Of a stretch of DNA of 64,000 nucleotides, positions 8,815 through 16,332 are shown piece by piece (positions within the stretch are counted from its first letter, which is position 1; each line of letters starts with the position of its first letter). A model generated the notes under the pieces. That model was given only the letters and a program-made list of their open reading frames with translations, made no database searches and was not told where the DNA came from. The stretch is from Lentzea alba (GTDB taxonomy: Bacteria > Actinomycetota > Actinomycetes > Mycobacteriales > Pseudonocardiaceae): positions 124,001-188,000 of the forward strand of contig NZ_JAAMPJ010000019.1 of NCBI RefSeq assembly GCF_011067745.1, written 5' to 3'. A program made the translations under genes and the position numbers.

Positions 8815-9662
8815 AGCAGCTCCCGGTAGGCGTCGTCGTCCTCGTCGCTGAAGGTCGTGAACACGATCCGGTCGAACCGGCCGGGACGCGCGGCGAGCCA
8901 GTCCCCGACGGTGTCGACGGCGATCCGCGCGGCGGGGAGCTTCGGGAACCCGAAGATCCCGGTGCTGATCCCGCAGAACGCGATGGTGCGGATCGAGGAG
9001 ACCTGGGCGGCGAGGTCGAGGCAGGCCCGGTACGAGTCGGCCAGCGCGGACTCGTGTGCCGGCAACACCTTTCCGCGCACGATCGGCCCGACGGTGTGCA
9101 GCACGAACGACGCGGGCAGGTGGTAGCCGCGCGTGATCTTCGCGGTGCCCGTGGGCTCCGGGGTGCCCTGAGCCGCCATGATCCGGTGGCAGTCCTCGCG
9201 CAGCCTCGGCCCGGCCGCGGCGTGGATCGCGTTGTCCACACAGGGATGCATCGGCTGGAAGCAGCCCAGCAGCGCGTCGTTCGCGGCGTTCACGATCGCG
9301 TCGGCCATCAGCCGGGTGATGTCACCGCGCCACACCGCGATCGGCGCCGGCAGCGACCGCGCGTCGACCAGCGGCGCCTGCTGCCGTTCACCCCCGAGCA
9401 CCGCGTCGAGCACGGCCAGCAGCTCGGGGTCGAACGGAGCCGGTTCCCGCACGGTCAGCACGTTGCGCAGCAGCCGGCGTTGTTCGGCGAGGCCGCGCGG
9501 CAGGGCGAACCGCCCCACCCGCGGGTCCTCACCGAGAAACCGCAACGCCAGCTCCGTCAGCACGCCGAGGCTGCGCGCCGGTGCGGGCGGGCTGAGGGGG
9601 TGGAACGGTTCGTCCAGCGCGACCGCGTCCCGGTAGTCGCGCAACGGCAGCGCGGTGATCAC
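8811..9662 (-). CDS. Zinc-type macrodomain protein-ADP-ribose hydrolase (283 aa)
   Basis: Predicted eraser of ADP-ribosylation. The N-terminal 100 residues are helical and typical of SirTM-linked macrodomains. The macrodomain follows (about 105-283): WRGDITRLMADAIVNAAND (111-129) supplies the ADP-ribose pocket, and Cys134, His139 and Cys141 in GCFQPMHPC match the Cys-His-Cys zinc site of the Zn-macro class. GISTGIFGFP (231-240) is the phosphate-binding loop. The GTG at 9662 is chosen because family homology begins there and it sits just after the stop of the upstream SnoaL-like gene (9665-9667). A longer reading frame to 9875 would overlap that gene completely in another frame and looks spurious. 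It overlaps the sirtuin start by 4 bases, supporting co-translation of writer and eraser. Confidence 0.88.
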   Translation of the reverse strand: MITALPLRDYRDAVALDEPFHPLSPPAPARSLGVLTELALRFLGEDPRVGRFALPRGLAEQRRLLRNVLTVREPAPFDPELLAVLDAVLGGERQQAPLVDARSLPAPIAVWRGDITRLMADAIVNAANDALLGCFQPMHPCVDNAIHAAAGPRLREDCHRIMAAQGTPEPTGTAKITRGYHLPASFVLHTVGPIVRGKVLPAHESALADSYRACLDLAAQVSSIRTIAFCGISTGIFGFPKLPAARIAVDTVGDWLAARPGRFDRIVFTTFSDEDDDAYRELL

Positions 9663-9664
9663 GG

Positions 9665-10417
9665 TTAGAAGATGCCGTTGGTGTGCGGCAGTTCGGCCGG
9701 GATCGGCGCGACCACGTCCCAGTGCTCGACGATCTTGCCGTCCGCGACCCGGAACAGGTCCCAGTACGCCACCGGCTCGCCGAACTCGCCCTCGGACTGC
9801 AGCAGCACGAGATCTCCTTCGGCCACCACCTTGTGGACCGTCTTGTAAACGAGGTTCTTGCCCTGCCCGGCCCACGTCGCGGCGGCGGCACCGAACCCGT
9901 CGAGCCCGTCGGCGGCCTCGGGGTTGTGCTGCAGGTAGGTCTCGGTCGAGATGTAGTCGGTCAGCACCGAGTAGTCGGCGTCCTGGAGCACGCGCTGGGC
10001 GAACTCCCGGACGAGCGCGCGGGACTGCTCGGTGTCGGCGTTCGCGGGCTCGGCCTGACCGTCCGTCTGGGACCGTCCGCTGGCGGTCGCGGTGACCACG
10101 GGCGTGAGTCCGTCCCAGTGCTCGGCGAGCTTGCCGTCCGCCACCCGGAACAGGTCGAACGCGACCAGCGGCTCCGGCCCGAAGCCGTGGTAGACGCCGT
10201 GCAGCGCAACGAGATCACCATCGGCGATCACGCGGGCCGGCTCGTAGCGGAACCCTTCCGGCAGGTTCGCGACGAGGCCGCGCAACGCCTCGGGGCCGTC
10301 CGGGGCGAGCGAGCTGTGCTGGCGGTAGTCCGGTGCGACCCAACGGTCCACAGCGGACGGATCCTGGTCGCCGAAGAGTTCGCCGGTGGCCTTGAGCACG
10401 AGTTCCTTGTTGTCCAT
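9665..10417 (-). CDS. Tandem SnoaL-like/NTF2-fold protein (250 aa)
   Basis: Two SnoaL-like (NTF2 superfamily) domains, about residues 1-115 and 130-245, separated by a polar linker. Each ends in the repeated phrase DLFRVADGK.(A/V)EHWD, showing an internal duplication. Such domains form cone-shaped barrels that bind or isomerise small hydrophobic ligands; many are unassigned 'predicted ester cyclases'. The ATG at 10417 starts right at family homology; upstream codons in this frame are the antisense of the AraC gene. It is the first gene of the SirTM operon and stands 55 bases from the divergent AraC regulator, which is its most likely controller. Its role with the ADP-ribosylation pair is not known. 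Confidence 0.8.
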   Translation of the reverse strand: MDNKELVLKATGELFGDQDPSAVDRWVAPDYRQHSSLAPDGPEALRGLVANLPEGFRYEPARVIADGDLVALHGVYHGFGPEPLVAFDLFRVADGKLAEHWDGLTPVVTATASGRSQTDGQAEPANADTEQSRALVREFAQRVLQDADYSVLTDYISTETYLQHNPEAADGLDGFGAAAATWAGQGKNLVYKTVHKVVAEGDLVLLQSEGEFGEPVAYWDLFRVADGKIVEHWDVVAPIPAELPHTNGIF

Positions 10418-10472
10418 GGCGACAAAGATGTCCCAGCGGTGCGCCGCGGACGAGGTAGGATCACGCCTCACC

Positions 10473-11312
10473 ATGGTCAAAAGTGGACAGCTCGCCAGCT
10501 TCGGCTTCAGCAACCCAGACCGCGGCGCGCTCGGTGTAGAGGTGGTCGACCTCGCCGTGCTGCGACGCAGGCAGACCGCCGACACCCTCACGAAGGTGCA
10601 CCGAACCGACTTCCACCAGCTGTTTCTGGTCACCTCGGGCCGCGCCACCACCATGGTCGACTTCGTGGACCACTCCTGCGAACCCGGCACGCTGCTGCAC
10701 GCGACCCCAGGCCGCGTACTCCGCCTGCCCGTCGGCGACGCGGAGGCGTTCATGGTGCTTTTCACCCCTGCGTTCCCGCCGCCGCTGGACGGCGTCCGCC
10801 CGTTGCTCAGCCCGTTCGCACCGGTGCGGCGAACCGTGCCCAAGGCGGAGCAGGCGGTCGTCACGCGTGCCGTGCAGGACCTCAAGCAGGAGTACCGCCG
10901 CAACGTGCTGACGAACGAGCCGGTCGAGCTGCTCCGCCAGTTGCTGGGCGCCTTGCTGCTGCGCGTCGCTCGGCTGCCATCGGACACGGACCCCGCACAG
11001 GTGGACAGCCGTTTCGAACGGTTCCAGCAGGAGCTGGAGCACTCGTTCGCCGTGACGCGCAACGCCGCCGAGTACGCGGCCCGCATCGGTTACTCGTTGC
11101 GCAGCCTCAACCGCATCTGCCTCGCCGCGGCCGGTCAGTCGGCGAAGGCGTTGATCGACGCCAGGGTCGCGCTCGAAGCCAAACGCCTGCTGGTGCACAC
11201 CGACCTGTCGTCGGCGGCGATCGGGCACCGACTGGGGTTCAGCGAGGCCACCAACTTCACCAAGTTCTTCACCCGCGAGACCGGCGAGTCACCCGGCTCG
11301 TTCCGCCAGTAG
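10473..11312 (+). CDS. AraC-family transcriptional regulator (279 aa)
   Basis: An N-terminal cupin-like sensor (about 15-130, with HQLFLVTSGRATTMVDF) is followed by a C-terminal AraC helix-turn-helix pair (about 180-279, ending ...LGFSEATNFTKFFTRETGESPGSFR). It is a cytoplasmic DNA-binding regulator responding to an unknown small molecule. The ATG at 10473 is preferred over upstream in-frame codons because GAGGTAGGA lies 13-20 bases before it. It is transcribed divergently from the SnoaL/macrodomain/sirtuin/dehydrogenase run, with 55 bases between starts, so it probably controls that operon. Its 3' end overlaps the convergent phosphotransferase gene by 24 bases. Confidence 0.85.
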   Translation: MVKSGQLASFGFSNPDRGALGVEVVDLAVLRRRQTADTLTKVHRTDFHQLFLVTSGRATTMVDFVDHSCEPGTLLHATPGRVLRLPVGDAEAFMVLFTPAFPPPLDGVRPLLSPFAPVRRTVPKAEQAVVTRAVQDLKQEYRRNVLTNEPVELLRQLLGALLLRVARLPSDTDPAQVDSRFERFQQELEHSFAVTRNAAEYAARIGYSLRSLNRICLAAAGQSAKALIDARVALEAKRLLVHTDLSSAAIGHRLGFSEATNFTKFFTRETGESPGSFRQ

Positions 11313-12143
11313 CTGGTCGAGCGCGTGGCGGGCGAACTCGGCGACGAACGAGTTGGTGTCCGGACGCGCCAGCGCGAGCACCGAGATCTCCAGCGCCCAG
11401 CCCCGAGCATGGGCCCAGGCGGCGTCGTCGAACTCGGTGAGCTCACGGCGGAACAGCTTGCGGCCGCGGGCGTCGAGGAACAGCCACGCGGTCATGAGAT
11501 CACCCGCCGGATCTCCTGCGGCCGCACAACCCCAGTCGATCACACCGGTCAGCTCGCCACCGGTGAAGAGCAGGTTGCCCCGGTGGAGGTCGGCGTGCAC
11601 CCAGCGGAGCGGCTGGTCCCAGCGCGGTGCGCTGATCGTCTCCTCCCACAGGGCGGTGAGCCTCGGGTCGCCGCCGAGCCGCGCGATCGACCAGCGGACG
11701 CCTTCGTCGCTGATGGAGATGTCGTGGCGGCCGCGGTAGGTGGTCCACGGTTCGCCGGTGGTGTCGATCTTGTGCAGGGCCTGGAGCACCTCGGCGAGGC
11801 GAGCTCCCGTGTCCGGGCTGACCGCGTCGATCGTGGAGATGTCGCCTTCGAGCCACCGCACGACCGACCACTGGTACGGGTAGTGCTCGGTCGGTTCACC
11901 CAGTTCCAGCGGTTCCGGCACCGCGACGGGCAGGTGCGGCGCGAGCCGGGGCAGCACGGCGAAGTCCAGCGCGGGCTGGTCCTTGGCCCAGTCGATGAGC
12001 GGGAGGCGGACCGCGAGCTCGTCGCCGAGCCGGTAGATGGCGTGGTCGGTGCCGCCGTGGTCGAGCTTCGTGAGAGGCAGGCCGTGCCAGCGCGGGAACT
12101 GCGTGCGGATCAGTTCGTCCACAACGGACACATCGGTGTGCAC
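11289..12143 (-). CDS. Aminoglycoside phosphotransferase-family kinase, copy 2 (284 aa)
   Basis: APH/choline-kinase fold small-molecule kinase. HADLHRGNLLF is the catalytic loop (the Asp acts as base) and GVIDWG carries the Mg-binding Asp; the N-terminal IYRLGDELAVRLP supplies the ATP-site lysine/arginine region. It is a close paralogue of the gene directly upstream (shared TDVS.VD.LIRTQFP.WHGLP start and GVIDWGCA..GDPAGDL). The GTG at 12143 is preferred over the ATG at 12155 because GGGAG lies 5 bases upstream and the codon overlaps the upstream stop by one base. The substrate could be an antibiotic or a primary metabolite; the sequence does not decide. The 3' end overlaps the convergent AraC gene. 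Confidence 0.82.
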   Translation of the reverse strand: MHTDVSVVDELIRTQFPRWHGLPLTKLDHGGTDHAIYRLGDELAVRLPLIDWAKDQPALDFAVLPRLAPHLPVAVPEPLELGEPTEHYPYQWSVVRWLEGDISTIDAVSPDTGARLAEVLQALHKIDTTGEPWTTYRGRHDISISDEGVRWSIARLGGDPRLTALWEETISAPRWDQPLRWVHADLHRGNLLFTGGELTGVIDWGCAAAGDPAGDLMTAWLFLDARGRKLFRRELTEFDDAAWAHARGWALEISVLALARPDTNSFVAEFARHALDQLLAERAG

Positions 12144-13018
12144 TAACGCTCCCATCCGGGACACAGCTGGTCGAGCGTGTGGCGGCAGATGTCGGCGAAC
12201 TCCGGGTTGGTGTCGCGGTAGTACGGCAGGCCAGCCACCGCGAGGTGCAGCGCCCAGCCGCGGGCCCGCGCCCAGGCGGCGTCGTCGAACTGGCTCAGCT
12301 CGCGCCGGTAGAGCCGCCGGCCCGGTTCGTCGAGGAACAGCCAGGCGGCCATCAGGTCTCCCGCCGGATCGCCGACGCCCGCACAACCCCAGTCGATCAC
12401 GCCGGTCAGCTCGCCGCCGGTGAACAGCAGGTTGCCTCCGTGCAGGTCGGCGTGCAGCCAGCGGCCGGGCCGATCCCAGCGCGGCGCGTCGAGCGCGTCC
12501 TGCCACAGTCCGACGAGCCGCGGATCGCCGCCGAGCACGGCGATCCCCTCGCGGACCTGGTCGTCGTACTCCGCCTGGCGGGAGTTCCCACGATGAGGTG
12601 TGGGCTGGTCCCCGGTCACCTCGACGGCCTGCAGCGCGTGGACCAGCTCGGCCAGCCGGATCGCGGTGTCCGGCCGCACAGCGTCCACCGTGGCGGTCGC
12701 GCCGGTCAGCCAGCGCACGACCGACCAGCGACGCGGAAAGCCGGAGCCGGGTTCGCCGAGGGCGAGCGGTTCCGGCACGGCGACCGGCAGATGGCGGGCG
12801 AGCAGCGACAGCACGGCCGCGTCGCGTTCGGCCTGGCCGTCCGACCAGCCGCGGTTCGGCAGCCGGACCGCGAGGTCGTCGCCGAGGCGGTAGATCGCGT
12901 GGCTGGTGCCGGAGTGCTCGACGTGGGTGATCGGCAGGCCGTGCCAAGCCGGGAACTGCGTGCGGATCAGGTCGTCCACGAGGGACACGTCCGTCGCGAT
13001 CAGCTCAGCACCCTGCAC
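12143..13018 (-). CDS. Aminoglycoside phosphotransferase-family kinase, copy 1 (291 aa)
   Basis: APH-fold kinase with HADLHGGNLLF and GVIDWGCAGVGDPAGDL, and an N-terminal IYRLGDDLAVRLP. It starts with GTG at 13018, preceded by a GGGGGAG motif about 7 bases upstream. It is adjacent to and colinear with its paralogue, sharing one base at the junction, so the pair is a tandem duplication expressed from one message. Substrate unknown; family members phosphorylate aminoglycosides, choline, homoserine and other alcohols. Confidence 0.82.
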   Translation of the reverse strand: MQGAELIATDVSLVDDLIRTQFPAWHGLPITHVEHSGTSHAIYRLGDDLAVRLPNRGWSDGQAERDAAVLSLLARHLPVAVPEPLALGEPGSGFPRRWSVVRWLTGATATVDAVRPDTAIRLAELVHALQAVEVTGDQPTPHRGNSRQAEYDDQVREGIAVLGGDPRLVGLWQDALDAPRWDRPGRWLHADLHGGNLLFTGGELTGVIDWGCAGVGDPAGDLMAAWLFLDEPGRRLYRRELSQFDDAAWARARGWALHLAVAGLPYYRDTNPEFADICRHTLDQLCPGWER

Positions 13019-13139
13019 TCGATCACTCCCCCATCAGGCCCGATGCGTCGATGCAACACCGGGCCTGCTGGGCGGAGCAACTGCTTTTGGTGATCTGCCC
13101 GGTCACAGCGTGGCGAGACGGTCCTGTGGACCTCTTAGG

Positions 13140-13592
13140 TCATCCGGCCCGTCGTTCGGCGAGCTGAACGATGTTCGGCGTGTTCTCGACCCGCACCCGG
13201 CTGGAAGAAGCCACCAGATAGCCGACGCCGCGCACGGTCTGGATCACCTCCGCGGCATCGCCGAGCTTCTGCCGCACACGCCGTACGTGTACGTCGACCG
13301 TGCGCGCGCCGCTGTAGTTGTCGTCGACACCCCACACCGCTGCCAGGAGATCGCGGCGACGGTGCACGCGGTCGGGGTTCGAGCACAGGTGCCACAGCAG
13401 CTCGAACTCCAGCCTGGTGAGCCCCACGGGGGCGTCCCGGAGCAGCACCTGCCGTGTGTGCGGCAGGATCCGGACGTCCACGTCCTCGACTACGGCCTCG
13501 GTGGCGTCCACCAGGCCCACGTCCTTCAACGCGCCGAGGAGCCGCACCGCGGTTTCCTCGTCGTCGGTGTCGATGGTGATGCTGAACCGCAT
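13140..13592 (-). CDS. Orphan winged-helix (OmpR C-terminal type) DNA-binding protein (150 aa)
   Basis: Residues about 40-130 form a Trans_reg_C winged helix like the output domain of OmpR/PhoB regulators (LTRLEFELLWHLCSNPDRVHRR, then ARTVDVHVRRVRQKLGD and VRGVGYLV). In place of a phosphoacceptor receiver domain there is only a short N-terminal segment of about 40 residues (MRFSITIDTDDEETAVRLLGAL). Activity is therefore unlikely to be switched by phosphorylation; control may be by abundance or by a ligand at the N-terminus. No kinase gene is adjacent. Such receiver-less regulators occur in actinomycetes, but the target here is unknown. Confidence 0.75.
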   Translation of the reverse strand: MRFSITIDTDDEETAVRLLGALKDVGLVDATEAVVEDVDVRILPHTRQVLLRDAPVGLTRLEFELLWHLCSNPDRVHRRRDLLAAVWGVDDNYSGARTVDVHVRRVRQKLGDAAEVIQTVRGVGYLVASSSRVRVENTPNIVQLAERRAG

Positions 13593-13656
13593 GACGGGCT
13601 CCCTCAGGCGGACGGGTTTGTCTGGGAGGTGGGCGCGGCCTCGGTCTGCCCGGACG

Positions 13657-13776
13657 TCACCGCGTGGTGAGCGAGATCCCGGATCTGTCCTTTGAGGACA
13701 CGACGGTGAGCGCGGCGCTGAAGACGCGGACGTGGTCGACGTACCTGCGGGAGGGCAGGAACAGCGCGAAGACCAT
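13657..13776 (-). CDS. Possible small protein (39 aa), unrecognised
   Basis: An ATG at 13776 follows a strong purine-rich ribosome-binding stretch (GGGAGGGCAGGA) and opens 39 codons beginning MVFALFLPSRRYVDHVRVF and ending at a TGA at 13657-13659. No family is recognised. It lies upstream of and in line with the orphan winged-helix gene, 64 bases away, so it could be a leader or small partner. The ribosome-binding match may be fortuitous. The rest of 13593-13941 holds only the MerR operator described separately. Confidence 0.2.
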   Translation of the reverse strand: MVFALFLPSRRYVDHVRVFSAALTVVSSKDRSGISLTTR

Positions 13777-13906
13777 TCCTGCCCTCCCTTCCCCGCGCTC
13801 CGATGAGAGCACTTGCCCGAACGCGGCTCACGTTAGGGAGGGCTCTGCGGCCCGGGCAAGGACGTCCACGTGCTGAACAACCGTCGGACATCGAGATGAA
13901 TGTTTG

Positions 13907-13926
13907 CCTTGACGTGCGCGTCAAGG
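13907..13926 (+). promoter_or_regulatory. MerR-type operator palindrome
   Basis: CCTTGAC (13907-13913) and GTCAAGG (13920-13926) form perfect 7-base arms around a 6-base centre, 15 bases before the MerR start. Size and position match operators of MerR-family regulators, which bind within the promoter spacer and untwist it. It probably autoregulates the MerR-thioredoxin operon. Confidence 0.6.
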
Positions 13927-13941
13927 TTTAGCGTTCGCGGC

Positions 13942-14328
13942 ATGAGGATCGGCGAACTGGCCAAGCGAGCCGGCACCACCACACGTGCGTTGCGCTTCTA
14001 CGAGTCGCAGGGACTGTTGGAAGCGCAACGCACGTCCAACGGCTACCGCGAGTACGGCGAGCACGACCTGAGGCTGGTCCGGGAGATCCAGTCGCTGCAG
14101 GCGGTCGGCATGTCACTCGAGGACACCAGGCCGTTCGTGGCGTGCCTGCGCGCGGGGCACGAGTCCGGTGACTCGTGCCCGGACTCACGGGAGGTCTACC
14201 AGCGCAAACTCGCTGAGGTGGACGAATGTCTGGAGCGACTCCAGGCAGTCCGGGAGTTCCTGCTGGCCAAGCTCGCCTTCCAGGACCCGTGCCTAGTAGC
14301 TGAACCCAAGGAGTTCCAGTGCAGCTGA
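13942..14328 (+). CDS. MerR-family transcriptional regulator, cysteine-rich (128 aa)
   Basis: An N-terminal MerR winged helix (MRIGELAKRAGTTTRALRFY; NGYREYGEHDLRLV) is followed by a dimerisation helix. Five cysteines (68, 79, 96, 117, 127) lie in the effector half and could sense thiol/disulfide state or metal. The ATG at 13942 is chosen because MRIGEL is the canonical family start; in-frame codons to 13900 would run through the operator. It overlaps the thioredoxin gene by 10 bases, so the two are one operon. Redox control of thioredoxin is the simple reading; metal or electrophile sensing is also possible. Confidence 0.85.
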   Translation: MRIGELAKRAGTTTRALRFYESQGLLEAQRTSNGYREYGEHDLRLVREIQSLQAVGMSLEDTRPFVACLRAGHESGDSCPDSREVYQRKLAEVDECLERLQAVREFLLAKLAFQDPCLVAEPKEFQCS

Positions 14329-14627
14329 CCGACGCCACCTTCGCGGAGAGCACGAAGACCGGCACCGTGCTCGTCGAGTTCTGGGCGCAGTGGTGCGGGC
14401 CGTGCCACATGCTCTCGCCCGTGCTCGACGAGATCGACCGCGAACGTGACGACCTGACCGTGCTCAAGATCAACGCCGACGAGAACACCGCCACCGCGCG
14501 CGACTACCAGGTCATGTCGCTGCCCACGATGTTGTTGTTCCGCGACGGCGTGCCGATCCGGCAGATCGTGGGGGCGCGCCCCAAGTCGCGCTTGCTTGCG
14601 GAGTTGGATGACGCGCTGAGCGCGTGA
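14319..14627 (+). CDS. Thioredoxin (102 aa)
   Basis: Small cytoplasmic disulfide reductase. The full active site WCGPC is present (Cys26, Cys29) in FWAQWCGPCHM, with the cis-proline loop SLPTMLLF and ordinary family length. The GTG at 14319 sits inside the end of the MerR gene, with AAGGAG (14307-14312) six bases upstream; this coupling ties its level to the regulator. It should be recycled by a thioredoxin reductase encoded elsewhere. Confidence 0.93.
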   Translation: MQLTDATFAESTKTGTVLVEFWAQWCGPCHMLSPVLDEIDRERDDLTVLKINADENTATARDYQVMSLPTMLLFRDGVPIRQIVGARPKSRLLAELDDALSA

Positions 14628-14645
14628 GCCGCTTATCTTGGGCGC

Positions 14646-16229
14646 ATGCTCGGTCTTGAACTCGTAGTGGTGCTGGGCGTGTGCATCCTGGCGAGCAGTG
14701 TCGTGTCCGGACGCTTGCGCCTCGCCGCCCCGGTGCTGCTCGTCGTCTGCGGCGCGGTGCTGGGTTTCGTGCCGGCTCTGGAGTCGGTCAGCCTGCCGCC
14801 CGAGGCGATGCTGCTGATCTTCCTGCCCGCCTTGCTGTACTGGGAGAGCCTCAACACCTCGTTGCGGGAGATCCGCAGCAACCTGCGCCCGATCGTGCTG
14901 CTCAGCACGTTGCTCGTGCTCGCGACGGCCGGGGCCGTGGCGAGTGTCGCCCACGCGCTGGGCCTCGACTGGGGCCCGGCGTGGGTGCTCGGCGCGGCAC
15001 TCGCGCCCACCGACGCGACCGCCGTTTCGGCCATCGCCCGAGGCATGCCGCGCCGGGTCACGACCATCCTGCGCGCGGAGTCGCTGATCAACGACGGCAC
15101 GGCGCTGGTGATCTACGCGATCGCGGTCGCCATCACGACCGGTGAGCAGCAGTTCAGCACCGGACGGGTCGGCCTGCAGCTGCTGCTGTCCTACGCGGGC
15201 GGCGCCGTCGCCGGCCTCGCGATCGCCTGGCTCGCCGTGCAGGTGCGCAAGCGGCTCGACAACCCGATCCACGAGACGCTCGTCAGCATCCTCACGCCGT
15301 TCGCCGCGTTCCTGCTCGCCGAGACCGTCCACGGTTCCGGCGTGATCGCCGTGGTGACGTGCGGGCTGACGCTGGCCCGCGTCGGCCCGCGCATCGTGCC
15401 CGCCGACACCCGCCAGGTCAGCTCCGCGTTCTGGGGCATCGCGACGTTCGTGCTCAACGGCTCCCTGTTCGTCCTGATCGGACTCCAGGCCAACAGCGCC
15501 ATCCGGTCGTTGGACGGCTCCGAGATCCTCGCGGCGTTCGGCGGGATCGGGCTCGTGGCGTTGACCGTGGCCGGAACTCGGCTGCTGTGGGGCTACACGA
15601 CCCCGTACATCATCCGCGCGATCGATCGCCGTCCCCAGCAACGACTTCGGCGCGTCGGCGCCCGGCAACGGCTGGTGTCGTCGGCCGCCGGGTTCCGCGG
15701 CGCGGTGTCGCTGGCGGCTGCCCTGGCGGTACCCGAGACCGTGGTCGGCGGCGGGCCTTTCCCGTTCCGCGAGGAGATCATCCTCATCACGTCCGGCGTG
15801 GTGGTGCTGACGCTCGTCGTGCAGTCGCTGATGCTTCCGTCGATCATCCGGTTCTCGCGCCTGCCCGAGGACACGGCGGTGGACGAGGAGCTCCGCCTGG
15901 CCCAGTCGACGGCGTCCGAGGAGGCGTACGAGGCACTGCCGGGCCTGGCCGACAAGGTGGGCGTCAGCGACGTCGTCTACAAACGGGTGCTCGCCGAGTA
16001 CGAACACCACCTGGAGGTCCGGCGCGCCAAGGAAGCCGGCGACGAGGAGGTGGCGCAGTCCGAGCTCGAGTACACGGCGTTGCGGCTGGAGCTGATCGGG
16101 CACAAGCGGGCGACGGTGGTGCGGCTGCGCGATGAAGCCGCCATCGACGACATCGTGCTGCGGACCATTCAACGGCGGCTGGACATCGAGGAGGTGCGGC
16201 TGGCTCGCCGGGAGATCGAGGAGGACTGA
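14646..16229 (+). CDS. Na+/H+ antiporter, CPA1 family (527 aa)
   Basis: Polytopic membrane exchanger with about 12 hydrophobic segments in residues 1-400. Motifs of CPA1/NhaP-type exchangers are clear: LIFLPALLYWESLN, ALAPTDATAVSAI, and ESLINDGTALVIYAIAV, whose ND carries the ion-binding Asp. A hydrophilic, helical C-terminal tail of about 120 residues (from about 405) probably regulates the exchanger. It exports Na+ or K+ for protons and supports pH and salt homeostasis. It starts 18 bases after the thioredoxin stop, so it may be cotranscribed. A long palindrome just after its stop is the likely terminator. Confidence 0.9.
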   Translation: MLGLELVVVLGVCILASSVVSGRLRLAAPVLLVVCGAVLGFVPALESVSLPPEAMLLIFLPALLYWESLNTSLREIRSNLRPIVLLSTLLVLATAGAVASVAHALGLDWGPAWVLGAALAPTDATAVSAIARGMPRRVTTILRAESLINDGTALVIYAIAVAITTGEQQFSTGRVGLQLLLSYAGGAVAGLAIAWLAVQVRKRLDNPIHETLVSILTPFAAFLLAETVHGSGVIAVVTCGLTLARVGPRIVPADTRQVSSAFWGIATFVLNGSLFVLIGLQANSAIRSLDGSEILAAFGGIGLVALTVAGTRLLWGYTTPYIIRAIDRRPQQRLRRVGARQRLVSSAAGFRGAVSLAAALAVPETVVGGGPFPFREEIILITSGVVVLTLVVQSLMLPSIIRFSRLPEDTAVDEELRLAQSTASEEAYEALPGLADKVGVSDVVYKRVLAEYEHHLEVRRAKEAGDEEVAQSELEYTALRLELIGHKRATVVRLRDEAAIDDIVLRTIQRRLDIEEVRLARREIEED

Positions 16230-16243
16230 CCGCCCGAGAGCTG

Positions 16244-16296
16244 GCCATGAACGGCGCTTTCGTGGACCTGAGGTCCACGAAAGCGCCGTTCATGGC
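16244..16296. terminator. 26-bp perfect palindrome (element A), probable terminator
   Basis: Perfect inverted repeat: the left arm (16244-16269, beginning GCCATGAACGG) pairs with the right arm (16271-16296) around a single central G. It begins 14 bases after the antiporter stop and ends 36 bases before the uridine-kinase gene. There is no T-tract. The core GCTTTC.T..ACCTG is shared with the palindrome at 30474-30536, with matching changes in both arms. Confidence 0.7.
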
Positions 16297-16332
16297 AGAG
16301 GGCTGGCAGAGGGCTGGCATAGGGTCGGTCCC

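Noticed and set aside
9663..9875. Upstream extension of the macrodomain protein to 354 residues
   Set aside because: The added 71 residues are a shifted frame of the SnoaL-like gene; the GTG at 9662 matches the start of homology and operon spacing.
10418..11086. Upstream extension of the SnoaL-like protein to 473 residues
   Set aside because: The extra sequence is antisense to the AraC gene and lacks homology; the ATG at 10417 starts the SnoaL domain.
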